Shown here: positions 34,391-46,588 of the stretch, one piece after another
Position numbering within the stretch: the first letter of the stretch is position 1
Layout: every line of letters starts with the position of its first letter
Assembly (NCBI RefSeq): GCF_905147365.1
Contig: NC_056409.1
Location: 67,001-131,000 of the forward strand
From: Aricia agestis
Lineage: Eukaryota; Arthropoda; Insecta; Lepidoptera; Lycaenidae
Direction: 5' to 3'
DNA length: 64,000 nt
Program-made: the position numbers and the translations under genes
The notes under the pieces: model-generated
The model's database searches: none
What the model saw: only the letters and a program-made list of their open reading frames with translations
Told to the model about the DNA's origin: nothing

Positions 34391-34537
34391 AGCGACACGC
34401 GACAACTGCAGACACTGTCGTCGCGACACTACTGGTTTCTATGTATTTCTATAAAATACCCTCCGCAGCTAGCGACACTTATTCATAGAAATACATAGAA
34501 ACCGGTGGTGTCGCGACGACAGTTGTCGCGTGTCGCT
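34391..34537. mobile_element. Hairpin MITE
   Basis: About 60-bp arms begin AGCGACACGCGACAACTG at both ends (inverted) and include TTTCTATGTATTTCTAT. It lies just beyond the Tsc1 polyadenylation site. Confidence 0.75.
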
Positions 34538-36027
34538 TGGTTCCAACTTGTACCTTTACATATAGACCTGGATCTCAGAAGGATAAGACATAACTTACTT
34601 TCTGATGGATGAAACCATAGGTTCTTAGTACTGCCTTGTGTAATTAGAATACCAGCGAATTTGTGTAGCTCTACATGTGACACCTGGTCAGGTACCAGGT
34701 ACCAAAGTGGACTAAAAATTAGTCTTACTTTACTTATTTTGTCATGGCTAATATTTAAATACGATGGGTGGCCAAATTGATATACTTACTTCAGTGTAAG
34801 ATTTTTACGTAGATTCGTATTGGTTGATTGTTTAGCCATTTTGTCTTGTTAGTTTTGTTTTTTTTTTTTTTCATTTATTTTTTGTTACTTTAGGCTGTCG
34901 TCTACATTTTGTGGGACAGTAACATTTAAAAATCAATAATAACCCTTAAGGCGAGGATAAACCCCAATTTGTTATTCCGTGACTTCCGGTTTATCGAGTT
35001 CCAATATAATAACGAAGTGTTAAAAATATGAGATATAAAGCACAATATTTAAAATACCTTAAACCATAAACATTTTAATAAAACTTAATACTTTGGCTGT
35101 AATTAATTTACAAACTCACCTCCGAAAAAACTCTATTTCATCGAAATATAAGTATTAACTAGGATAATTATACATTTTATTTGAATAAATTGTTAGTAAA
35201 TCTATATTAAAACTTCTTTAACCGAACAATTATGTTTCTTAATATTTATTTCCAAAGATATTAAAAAAAAAACATGAAAAATAGAGAAGATCCGCCAGAG
35301 TTGTTACAGTTTTGTGCTAAGCTAAAATGAATCTTATTGCGATGCGTATACGCTTGGTCTTTGGTTGTGTGCAAGGTTATCGTTTTTGATTGAGATTAAT
35401 CCCTGCCTTAATCGGGTACTATTTTCCCACCCTCTCAATCTACCTAAAACTCCGAATATTTTTGAAATGACAACCTTTTATGTTTTTTTTTTCTTTACAC
35501 AAATAGAATCTAAGATAATTACAACATTATCTTACTCACAACCCAGCCCTTTCAAGTGTCAAGTGTCAATGTTAGAATCAAATAAATGTCACATGCCACA
35601 TAGTGGAGACATAAATCTGCATAGTTTCTTCAAAAAATATTCTTATAGGTACTTAAGTAGATATTTGATTTGTTATGTACTAATTTATTATATTTTGTGT
35701 AGCTTTGTTATGATTTTCATTGCAAAAACGTAGTGTTTATGTGGTTTTGATTCATTTCAAATAAATACTTGCAAGTGGGACTGGTAAAACAGCTCCCATT
35801 GTCCATTAGCAACTCCATTTTGGGTCACTATATATAAAAAATGGGGATTTATTTTTGTCAACTTTTAAGATTTGTCAATTATTTTAGTTTTCTTTAAATT
35901 TTTATTTTCATTTGTTTTAGATAATGCCTTTAAAAAAATTCAAAGTGGCATTGTGTCCGCAGGAGTGTTTTAAACAGTTTAATTTGTCTGATTAACGATT
36001 TTTTTAATAAATACTTCTTAAAGATTA
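34538..36027. other. AT-rich DNA, no gene seen
   Basis: Neither strand shows a frame with recognisable motifs; the longest frame (35365-35733) has no domain, start context or compositional support. Confidence 0.5.
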
Positions 36028-36173
36028 GCCCCTTACTAATAAACGCTGTATAAGCTTTGAATAATTATACAGTGTTTTGTCTTCTTCAATCCAATAAAAA
36101 ATGTCACTTATGTGACAGGAACAAAACACTGTTTAACTATTCAAAGCTTATACAACGTTTATTAGTAAGGGGG
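36028..36173. mobile_element. Hairpin MITE
   Basis: Arms of about 65 bp start CCCCTTACTAATAAACG and contain ATAAGCTTTGAATA and ACAGTGTTTTGT; the loop centre is GTCACTTATGTGAC. Confidence 0.8.
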
Positions 36174-36438
36174 TTGGTATTTTATTGTTTATTGGATGCT
36201 TTATTCGCATACTGATACAGAAGCTCGTTTTTATTTAAACAATTTTGAGCACATTTGTTGAGGAAAATAAATCAAAAGTAGAGTCAGAGCAACTAACTAG
36301 CCTATTTATTTATACATTTTTTTCGTAATCGGGCAAAGGGAAATACTTTTCCACCTAAGTTGGTCATGAACAGGCAAAGGGATATAATTTCCCACCCGTA
36401 AAACATAATTAATTTCAGTTTCAGTAATTTATAATTGA

Positions 36439-37366
36439 CTAGCTGTTGCCCGCGACTTCGTCCGCGTGGAATTCAGTTTATAGCGCGCGACGTCAACAAA
36501 ATTGGTGTCAAAAGCTTTTATAAAAAAAACCCTGGTACCCCTTAAATCAATACAGCTGTGCAGTGTGCACACAATAAGTATTTCATTTTTTTATATTAAA
36601 CTTTATATTGTATGCCAAATTTTAAAGCTTATTTAGCCCTCCAATTACACAACTTTACCCATAAACTATTTAACATTGGTAGATTTAAGGTTACGTCACT
36701 GCACAGATAAAGTACTGAGTTATTTAATACCGTAGAATAGATGTAACAATCGAAAAAAATCGAAACTTAAATGTAAGATGATACCACGTCTTATAGGAAG
36801 ACTTTTGAGCAAGCGTCAGCGCGATGTAGAAGACGCACGGCGCCATCTATTATGAATTGTTGGAACTAACTTAATTTGAACAATTTTACGCATTTTCAAC
36901 CCCTTATAACCCTTTTTTCCAGTAAAAAGGTAGCCTATGTACTTTCTCAGGCTTTAGACTATCTGTATACAAAATTTCATTACAATCGGTTCGGTAGTTT
37001 TGGCGTTTGGCGTAAAAGCGAGACTGACAGACAAGCAGACAGACAGACAGAGATATTTTTGGCGTTTGGCGTAAAAGCGAGACTGACAGACAGACAGAGA
37101 TACTTTCGCATTTATAATATTAGTATAGATTATGTGCACACTGCACAGCTGTTTTTGGGTATTTTGATTAATTAAGGGCCGCGCTACACCGGAATGGCAG
37201 CAGCGAGGCGAGCACTTTCAGCGCTGCCATTCCGGTGTAGCGCGGCCCTAAGAGGGGTACCACTTACCAGGGTTTTAAAAAGTTTTTAAATTTGACACAA
37301 ATTTTGTTGACACCGCGCGCTATAAACTAAAGTCCACGCGGACGAAGTCGCGGGCAACAGCTAGTT
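36439..37366. mobile_element. Element with ~100-bp inverted ends
   Basis: Left end ACTAGCTGTTGCCCGCGACT and right end AGTCGCGGGCAACAGCTAGT are exact inverses, continuing through TATAGCGCGCG and CCCTGGTACC. Inside are the repeat CAATCGGTTCGGTAGTTTTG with (ACAG)n, and a separate perfect hairpin at 37174-37251 (arms GGGCCGCGCTACACCGGAAT). Confidence 0.7.
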
Positions 37367-39730
37367 ATGAATAAAAACAATATTATATAGTAAAGTAGGT
37401 ATGATTAGTTATGTTACAATAATAAAGTAAAAAATAAAACGCCATCTGTTTTCATATATTAGAATTAAAATGTTGATTGCATTGATATATTTTCTGGATG
37501 GAATATAGGCCAACACGGTACACTCGAACTCCTTTATTTTAGAGCGCCTTCTGTTGTCAACTTGTCACATATATTAGAAATGCAGTAGGAGATAAGATAG
37601 ATTGATTATTATTATACCAAGTGATTATATTATTAAACATAAAATTCTAACGTATTAAAAACTACAAACAAAAACATACTAACTAATAAGTATGATTAGT
37701 TCTATGTTACAATAAAGTAAAAAATAAAACTCCATCTGTTGAATCGTATTAGAACTAAAATGTTCATTGCATCGATATATTTCTGAATTTTTTATAATAT
37801 TATACATAAATTAATACATTTAAGATTTTTGAAATATTATTTTAATACACATCCAAGACCAAGGAACATTGAAAACTTTTTGTTCCGCCTGCGGGACTCG
37901 AACCCAGCACCCCCGGGATGAGCGCTGGCCACGCGCAATGCGAATTAATTTTCATCGATATTTTCCCACATCAAAATGTAGCCTATGTCCTTTCTCAGAC
38001 TCTAGAATAATTGTGTACAAAATTTCATTGCAATCGGTTCAGTAGTTTTGGCGTGAAAGCGAGGCAGACAGACCGACAGACAGAGATACTTTCGCATTTA
38101 TAATATTAGTATGGATTAGAAATGCAGTAGGAGTTCTATAAGATAAGATAGATTGATTATTATTATACCAAGTGATAATATTATTAAACATAATATTCTA
38201 ACGTATTAAAAACTATAAACAAAAACTAACTAATAAGTATGATTAGTTCTATGTTTCAATGAAGTAAAAAATAAAAAGGGCAATCTGTTGAATCGTATTA
38301 GAACTAAAATGTTCATTGCATCGATAGGTATATTTCTGGATTTTTTATAATATTATAAGTACATAAAATATATTTAAGATTTTTGAAATTTTATTTTAAT
38401 ACACATCCAAGACCCAGGAACATTGAAAACTTTTTGTTCCGTCTGCGGGACTCGATCCCAGGACCCCCGGGATGAGCGCTGGCCACGCGCAATGCGAATT
38501 CATTTTCACTTATAATACCACAAGTATTTTTTTTACGTCCGTGACCACAAGAGCTTCAAAATTATCGGATATTTCCCGATAGGTTCGTTGCAAACAAATG
38601 AAGGATTCGACTTTATTTGTTTGCAGGGAACCTTGAGGGAAATGCCAGATAATTTTGAAGCTCGTGTGGTATTCGGGGGATTATTTTTCCGTCCCAAATG
38701 TCGGCCAATATAATTGCACCATGAGACACAATTGAATTCAACCTGTCAGTTTGACGTGTTTGTCTTTTATATGTAGCAACTACCAGAGAAAATTTTCAAA
38801 AAATTATCAGTATAATACCATGTAGGTTGTACCACGTGACGTCGAATGGTGCAATTCTATTGGTCGATATTTGGGTCGGAAAAATAATCATCGATATTTT
38901 CATGGAAATAAGATATTTTCCCACATCAAAATGTAGCCTATGTCCTTTCTCAGACTCTAGAATAACTGTGTACAAAATTTCATTGCAATCGGTTCAGTAG
39001 TTTTGGCGTGAAAGCGAGACAGACAGACAGAGATACTTTCGCATTTATAATATTAGTATGGATTTTATGTACACAGATATCCTAATTGACCTAAAAACAT
39101 CTACTTAAGCCATGCAAAACTGTTTTTTTCGTTTCGCCCGATTAAGGGATAATCTTGTAATACTCGTAATAACACCATTTAGGGAGATCGCAGACGACAG
39201 ACTTTTCGTGCGATCGAGTCTGCGGCGCCCATACAGTCACTTCTAAACTACCCGACTTGGAGCATTGAAGTACAGAATTTATTTAAGATAAAAATCTCGT
39301 CTCTCTTTTTAAAATAAAAAAGAACCAGTTTAATGTGCTAGATTTTTCACAAAAAGCCATACACAATTTTTTTTCTTAAACTTTGGTTTTTCTATGTTTA
39401 ATTCCACGAAATTTATAACATATTGTCTGTGTAAGCGTAGTCCACAAGTTTAGCTATCAAATGATACCTTTTTTATCTTCATAGGATATTTACATGAGAA
39501 GTACGGTCAGATTAGTGTGAAAGCCCGAGAAAAACTAAAATGGCTGCCATTTTACAACCGTGAGAGAGAGATAAAATTTGAGGGCCAATTTGTCGATAAA
39601 ATATGCCATAGATCATGACATTAAAGGATCGGACACCGGTGTCGGGACACATTGTATAAACGACAGCTGAAATGTATCACGTGGGCTCCGGCCTGACCGA
39701 GCATACCACCTCGCTTCTAGGAAGATCTTC
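37367..39730. repeat. Tandem duplication of a ~545-bp repeat
   Basis: 37575-38116 and 38117-39062 are copies (shared AGATAGATTGATTATTATTA, ACACATCCAAGACC, GGGATGAGCGCTGGCCACGC, GTTTTGGCGTGAAAGCGAG). A partial third lies at 37390-37500. Each copy contains a box-B-like CTGCGGGACTCGA segment related to tRNA-type SINE heads. The second copy is interrupted by two hairpins, 38553-38667 and 38683-38890. No gene seen; 39063-39730 is AT-rich. Confidence 0.7.
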
Positions 39731-39734
39731 CTTT

Positions 39735-42700
39735 AGGCCATTTTTACATGCATACGGTTGCATGCATGGTACAAAGTAGAAATGTATGAGCTACTGAGAG
39801 CTTTCACAAGGCACGACGACCGTGCCGTGACCGTGTGTCACCCGTGTTTACCCACTACAAACGCGGTTCCGGCGCGGCAGCCGTCTTTGCAGTCATGTAT
39901 GGACAAGTATATACCCAGGGCCCCGTAAGGGCTAGTGGCGCCTGTGTGCAAAAAAAGGATTTTGGCGCCCCCTTAGGCAATTTTTTTGGGTCCTTAAGAG
40001 GTATTGGCGCCCCTAAAGATGGCGATTTGGCGCCCCTAGAGGATGGCGCCCGTGTGCATTGCACATAATATGGTAGCGGGTGGTGGGGGCCCTGTATATA
40101 CCAGCCCCCTTAGGCGGGCGCCAGACATGTGATCAAATACGCAAATTCGTCAAGTGTGGCACTGACATTTGCCTATTTGTGTAAATTAATTGCTGGCATT
40201 TTCCTATTTGTGCAAAGTTTGCTCAAACTTTGAAGCCCATGTCTGGCGCCGGCTTTAGACAAAGTCCCTTTCGTTAAAAACGATGACGAAATTCGTTATC
40301 AAAATGTATGCGGTTTGACATAAGTCATCGCTAATTGCTAAATGATATTTCGCTTGCGAAGACTAATGTCAAATCCCTGGATACATTTTGACATGGAGGT
40401 ATTATATTTTAATGTCTTATATTTTGACAGTTGATAATGTTACTCTTTCTAACTAACGATGCAGTAAGGGCTTATCAATCGGTATTTTTGTAAGCTAAAA
40501 AGAAAATTTATAAGTTTAATAATCCCATAATCATGCTGTTTATGCCATTAGTGATAAAAATCTCACATCAAGTAATAATTTGGCTACAAATATGGCATAG
40601 ATTTTTACGTGTGCTTTAGGGATGCACCTTGCTTGAAGTATATTTATATCGATAAAAATATTGTCATGGATTAGTCCATGACAATATTTTTCATTATATC
40701 GATATATCATGGTTTTTTTTAAGGATTTGAAAATGCTTCAAAATAGACGACGAACAGAAATATTTAAACGCAAGTTTCATGCAAGTTTTTAATCGTTACT
40801 CCCTTATAAAGGCATCACAATATTAGGATAATCATTTCAAACGTAAGTTTAAAACAATGATTTTATTGAAATAAAAAAGTTCTAACGGAGAGTAAAATGA
40901 TCAACAGCTCTTACACCCTGTAAGTACTCGTAAGTACTCAAATCGTTACTTGGATTTACTTTTTGAAAATTTATCCTGGCATTACTCTTTTTTAATAAAT
41001 ACCAGACACAATAGATATTCAGTTGTTATGCGGCACCTGGGTTCCGCTTGGGGTTTGATGGGTAAGTATGGAAAACATACATAAAGCATATTGCCACGTA
41101 AACAATATTATATATACAGTATATCTTTTATAGTATTAAGTACATTTAATGACACTAAACCAACAATTTTTTTAGGTTTTTGGAATGCTTCTAAAGAAGA
41201 GTTCAATATGATGGTGATGAAGGAGAGACCTATAATGAAGATAATATTATTTTTAAGTTTAGATTATAACCGAGTATTCTGATGGTGAGATGGAGTGAGG
41301 AGTGATGGTTTAAGTGAAGAAAATTTTCGGGGCATTAGGTTAGCTAAAGTTTATATTTTTATAATATGAATTTAAGTATTCAATACTCGTATACTCGCAG
41401 TTAAGGTTAAGTTTAGGTTAAAGAAATGCTCCTAGAGATGAGGTCAATGTGATGATGAAGACAATTGAGAACCTATATGGAAGTTAATATTATATTTACT
41501 TCTGTTTACTTATGTTTGAATAATTTTCATATAATTTCTAATTTTTAATATGTGTCTACCGTGTAATATTATACAATGTGTCCTAACACCGATGCCCGAT
41601 CCTTACATGCTTGTTATGAATTATGATATATGGCATATTTTATTGACTGAAGGATCGGACACTGTTGTTGGGACAATGCTTTAACGTCTTTATTTCTTCG
41701 ACAATACATAATTGTTATTTTACAAAATTGTTGTTTAATAGTAATTAAGTATAATAAAGTTTTACCTAATAAAAAAAGACTTAAAACAGCAAACGATACA
41801 GACAAAAACATAGATGTGCCGAAAATTCTTATGACAGAAATCGAAAACGCTATCAAAACGCAAAAAATGACAAAGCACCCGGAAACGACAATATTATAAA
41901 CGAAGTTTTAAAAACTTTATCTCCAGCACTATTAAGACCCCTCCAAATGCTTTTTAACCACATCTTAATCACTGAAGAAACGCCCCACCAATGGTCGGAA
42001 TCGACACTTACATTGCTCTTTAAAAAGGGAGATAGAAGTGATCTCAGTAATTATAGACCGATAAGTCTAATGACAAACCTATATAAAATCTTCGCTAAGA
42101 TCTTGCTAAGAAGACTAACGAAAACACTTGAGGAAAATCAACCCCGAGAACAAGCAGGCTTTCGAAAAAACTACTCGACCATAGATCACATACAAGTAGT
42201 AACACAACTAATTGAAAAATCAAAAGAATATAGGAAAACTATATACATGTGTTTTATGACTATACAAAAGCTTTTGATTCTCTGTTTCGAAGCTATAGCA
42301 CTTATACAGCAAGGAGTCGAAGAAAAATACGTCAACATTATTAAAAATATTTACAAAAAGTGTAAATCCAAGATAAGACTTAAACGTGAAGGAGAAGAAT
42401 TTCCAATTCAAAAGGGGGTGAGACAAGGGGACCCCCTGTCCCCAAAAATTTTCTCTGCTGTCCTCGAATCCATCTTTAGAGAACTAGATTGGGATAAGAA
42501 AGGAATAAGGATTGACGGAGAACTGCTAAGCCACTTACGCTATGCAGATGATATTGTAATTTTTGCAGAAAACCCTACAGAATTGGAAAGTATGATAACC
42601 GAACTAGCAACAGAAAGTTAAAAGAAAGGATTGTCAATGAATAAATCCAAAACCAAAATTCTGAGCAACGGAGAACCATTTGAGATAATAGTAGATAATG

Positions 42701-44094
42701 AAAAAATAGAATATGTATCAGAATATGTTTACTTAGGGCAGCTAGTATCTTTTGAAAACAACACAGAAAAGGGAATAAAAAGGAGAATTACTTTAAGCTG
42801 GAAGAAATACTGGTCACTAAAGGAAATCATGAAAAATAAAAATATGAATATAGCAATAAAGAAAAAAGTTTTTGAAGTCGCAATACTGCCATGCCTTACA
42901 TATGGTTGTCAGACGTGGTCCCTAAGAAAGGAAGACGAGGAAAGCATAGCCATCTGTCAGAGGAAAATGGAAAGAAGCATGCTCGGCCTCAAATTATCGG
43001 ACAAGGTAAATAATACAAACATTAGGAAGACAACAAAGGTAATAGACGCGAGAAAAAGAACAAGATTACTTAAGTGGCACTGGGCAGGACACATATGCAG
43101 ACATACAGGTAATAGATGGACGAAACGTCTAACAGAGTGGATACCGAGAGACAGGAAAAGGAAAAAAGGAAGACCAAATAAAAGATGGAGAGATATATTT
43201 AAAGAGAGATGCGGACCCCTATGGATGAGAATGACAGGGGATAGAAACTGCTGGAAGGATTTAGGAGAGGCCTACGCCGAAGAGGCGACTACTACTTAAA
43301 ATGAATATACTTTATAATTGTTAATAATTAATCATGCTTGTAAATTGTAGTAGTAAATAAAGGCTTACAAAAATAAAATTAAATAAAATTTTTATTTAAT
43401 TTTATTTTTGTTTTATTTTATAATACCTAAAGTATTTTTGTTCTTCTGTTGTTTTTTATAAAACTGTTGATTTTATTGATTACACTCCGAACAAGCCTTC
43501 GTGGCTTATAGAGTATACATAATTATTATGTATATTTTAAACTATTTATGTAATTATATACATAAATATTTTATTTATATAAAAGTATTTTCATATACTT
43601 TTGAACATACGGGTCGAATTGATAACCTCATTTTTTTGATGTTGTAAAAATCTATAACGTGATAAAAATCTATAACATAAAATTATGGTCGACTATTGGT
43701 CGATGGCTGTAGTCTAATTTTATATTTTTATCGATATACGCTCATCCCTACACGCACACTACGGCAATTACACACAAGCATAAAATGGCCACGCGCTGGC
43801 GAGCTAAGAAGCCATCTACCTATATCCTTAATCTATGCATTTTGATAACGAATTTCGTCACCGTTTTTTTAACGAAAGGGACTTTGGCTACTGCCTCTGT
43901 TCATATGACACGAGTTCAACACGACACCGTGAGCACGGGAAATACCATTCAATCGCTAACATCACAGGGGCCCGGACGTTTTCCGCGGCATGAATACTGC
44001 CACTGGGTGACCACTGACCGTGCGAAAACCGTGACACATATTGAAAGACTTAGCACGGCACGGCGCCTGCAACCGTATGCATGTGAACAGGCCT
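39735..44094. mobile_element. Foldback-like element with long interrupted inverted ends
   Basis: Three nested inverted matches pair the two ends: ACATGCATACGGTTGCA (39747 with about 44080), AAAGTCCCTTTCGTTAAAAA (40261 with about 43880) and GGGATG plus ATCGATAAAAA (about 40620 with about 43750). The left end is longer, holding a GGCGCCC-rich segment at 39900-40130. The centre contains an RTE-type LINE. Ownership of the whole interval by one element is inference. Confidence 0.55.
41765..43380 (+). pseudogene. RTE-clade LINE remnant
   Basis: The frame begins inside the RT: DVPKILMTEIENAIKTQK, then LFKKGDRSDLSNYRPISLM, QAGFRKNYSTIDHIQV, GVRQGDPLSPKIF and the catalytic LRYADDIVIFAEN. The C-terminal part (42631-43299) has LPCLTYGCQTWSLRK and KKGRPNKRWRDIFK, as in RTE elements. 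A frameshift near 42250 destroys the DYTKAFDSL motif, and a TAA at 42619 separates the two long frames. The endonuclease is missing. The 3' end is AAAATAAAATTAAATAAA, followed by its own inverse. Confidence 0.85.
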
Positions 44095-44668
44095 TTAGGG
44101 TGAAGCCAAACGAGCGTAATTTGAAGTTGTGAGTCGCAGAATTTCTGCCGGGCAGAATTCTGCTGCTTTCAGTTTCATACAAAAGTCTTCTGTGTCTTCT
44201 AAATGCACAAGACATTATCTCCTGACAGACATTATCTTCTGTGTCTTCTAAATGCACAATATTTTCAACGGTTCCATTGCACCTGTGTCTTCTGTGTCTT
44301 CTAAATGCACAATATTTTCAACGGTTCCGTTGTTTAAAAGTTGGACAGCAACTGAATAAAATGCACTCGTCTGGCAGACTAACAAATTTCTGCGTCGGAA
44401 ATTCACCGACTCACAACTCACAAAACTACAGTCTGTCAAGAAAGTGAAGAAATTAAAAAGTGGCAAAATCGTAGTGTCATCCCTTTTTTCTTAGATTGAT
44501 TTGAAAGGGATGACACTACGATGTTGCCACTTTTTAATTTCTTCACTTTCTTGACAGACTGTACGCTCGTCTGGCAGTCCAACAGAATTTCTGCTGGGCA
44601 GAATACTGCCCAGCAGAAATTCTGCGACTCACGACTCACAAATTACGCTCGTTTGGCTACACCCTTAG
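44095..44668. mobile_element. Nested hairpin TIR element
   Basis: Ends TTAGGGTGAAGCCAAACGAG and, inverted, TAAGGGTGTAGCCAAACGAG continue through GTGAGTCGCAGAATTTCTGC. Inside, 44424-44561 is a second hairpin with ~65-bp arms (TCAAGAAAGTGAAGAAATTA), and 44187-44330 has three direct units of CTTCTGTGTCTTCTAAATGC. Confidence 0.7.
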
Positions 44669-45075
44669 CGTCGCCACGCATATTCCCACATTGGTGACGC
44701 TCGATTGAACACGCCTCTTTCATCATCATCACTCCCGCCGCCCCTCCGCACCGCACCAGCCAGCATCGCCTCATCAGGTACATCGTCCACTAGCCGCAAT
44801 GTACCGCGGCCTGGGCGACTCAGCATCGGCATCATCGGGCTTTCTCACTACACCGACCGGTCAGCAAGCAGAGCACATCTCTCCTGGTCAGCACGTAGCA
44901 TTGGCCCCGCACGGCAGCTATCCAACTCACTGGATCCCGTGCAGCAGCTTCACAGTTCCGACTCACTGGGACTCACTGCAACAGTTCCGACTCACTGGAA
45001 CTCTCTGGCACTGGCGACTCATGCGACAAGACTTCAAGATTCGACCTCCGGTCGTATAAATTGACTGAACCTGCG
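44669..45075 (+). other. Orphan double-frame open region
   Basis: Two overlapping frames stay open: one from ATG at 44799 to 45059 (86 codons, ending RPPVV) and one from 44705 to 45064. A 20-bp unit TTCCGACTCACTGG is repeated three times. Composition is GC-richer than its surroundings. No family recognised; it may be an LTR/5' leader fragment of a retroelement. Confidence 0.3.
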
Positions 45076-46244
45076 CTAGCATAAATTGACCCTTAGTAGT
45101 GCCTCTTTCGGAATTTGCCTAAACCTCAACTATTTCTGTATACAATTTTTCAGGACCGGTAGCGACTTCAAAATTATGAAAATTGTATATAGAAATAGTT
45201 GAGGTTAAGGTAAATACGGAAAGAGCCACTACTAAAGAGTAAGAATTATTTCATACTTTTTGGATCTTTTAATAAAAGTAATGTTAATATATTATGAATG
45301 TTGTCGAGTAAGCGAAAAGAATACAATATTGTGTTAAGATAATATGTAAAAACTACGTTAAGAAGACGTGGCGCATTCGCGCGCTCTTTCGCGTATTGAT
45401 TGAATTTTTTATTTGAATGACCACCTTTTTTAGGTACGCGCGCATCCATGCGCCCACAAGCAAATCTACGCGTCATCACTGTATGCATTCTGGCGAATTC
45501 GCGCGCATTCGTTCGACTTGTTGTGAATTTGACGCAGCGATACGATATTATAAATTGACCCTTAAGAAAAAAGAACTTCCCGAGAATATCGAGCTTGACT
45601 CTTGATAATGTTTTCAAACTTTAGCGCAGTCAAATCTGTTTTTCTTATTTTTAAAACAACTACAAAGAACGAAGATTTTGACTTCGTTCTTCTTTAATTG
45701 CCAAGTCTAATTATTAGCCCCTAAATAGACGTAAATAGCCTTTTTGCGCCCTCTGCGAGCTTCTATATAACTGCACCTTTGTTTTTTAACCGACTTAAAA
45801 AAAGGAGGAGGGTATATGCTCTGTGCCTGGGCACCGGTGGCACCCATATTTACGGTACTGTGTGTACGTGTTCCTTGTAGAGAGTTCACTGTGAAAGTAG
45901 CAGCGCTGAAAGATCAATTTTTTTTTCAGTTTTGTATGGGGAAACTCGTGACGCTCGGGCCCTTGCTCATACAAAAGTGAAAAAAAAAATTTGATCTTTC
46001 AGCGCTGCTACTTTCACAGTGAACTCTCTACAAGGAACACGTACACACCCTAAAGTATTATCACTTATTTTTAAGGAAAATCAATTATCTAAAATATATA
46101 ATAAATAAATAAATATAAGCAGGCCCCTAGACTATCAATATTATTGTGCAATATAACGTATTGTGCAATATTATTAAATTGCACGTGATATTACACGATA
46201 AAATTGATCGTGTAGGGGCCCGCTACGAATGGGACATTTAGAGT
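45076..46244. repeat. MITE cluster downstream of GRAF
   Basis: 45083-45240 is a hairpin with CCTCAACTATTTCTGTATAC arms. 45360-45560 has inverted GCGCGAAT-type segments. 45783-45815 carries AACCGACTTAAAAAAAGGAG, also seen at 60722. 45849-46070 is copy B of the GTGTGTACGTGTTCCTTGTA MITE, with arms CTTTCACAGTGAACTCTCTA, lacking clean outer ends. Confidence 0.65.
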
Positions 46245-46262
46245 AAGTGAAACAACGAATGT

Positions 46263-46268
46263 TTTATT
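46263..46268 (-). terminator. GRAF polyadenylation signal AATAAA (- strand)
   Basis: On the - strand AATAAA lies about 320 bp after the stop codon at 46589, placing the end of a GC-rich then AT-rich 3' UTR here. Confidence 0.5.
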
Positions 46269-46429
46269 TCGTATGATACAAATTGACATACAATACAGTA
46301 TATTTGGTACAAAACTCACAAGTATAGCATAATATAAATAGTTAAAAAAGATAACGGGCACTATACATATCGTACAAAATATACACGTCAATCGTCAGTC
46401 GGCGAGGCGGCGGCGCGGCGGCGGCGGGG

Positions 46430-46588
46430 CGCGCACGGGGCGGGGCCGGCGCGCACGGGGCGGGACCGGCGCGCACGGGGCGGGACCGGCGCGCACGGGG
46501 CGGGACCGGCGCGCACGGGGCGGGACCGGCGCGGCGTTCAGGCGGGGGTGGCGGGGGCCGGGGGGCCGGCGCGGCGTTCAGGCGGGGG
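46430..46588 (-). repeat. 20-bp GC-rich minisatellite in GRAF 3' UTR
   Basis: About five units of CGGCGCGCACGGGGCGGGAC (46440-46530), then two copies of CGGCGCGGCGTTCAGGCGGG, the second adjacent to the stop codon. Each 20-bp unit contains GGGGCGGG, an Sp1/KLF-type GC box. Confidence 0.9.

Noticed and set aside
37893..37935. tRNA-like sequence in the 545-bp repeat
   Set aside because: Only a box-B-like word is present, and it recurs in the duplicated copy.
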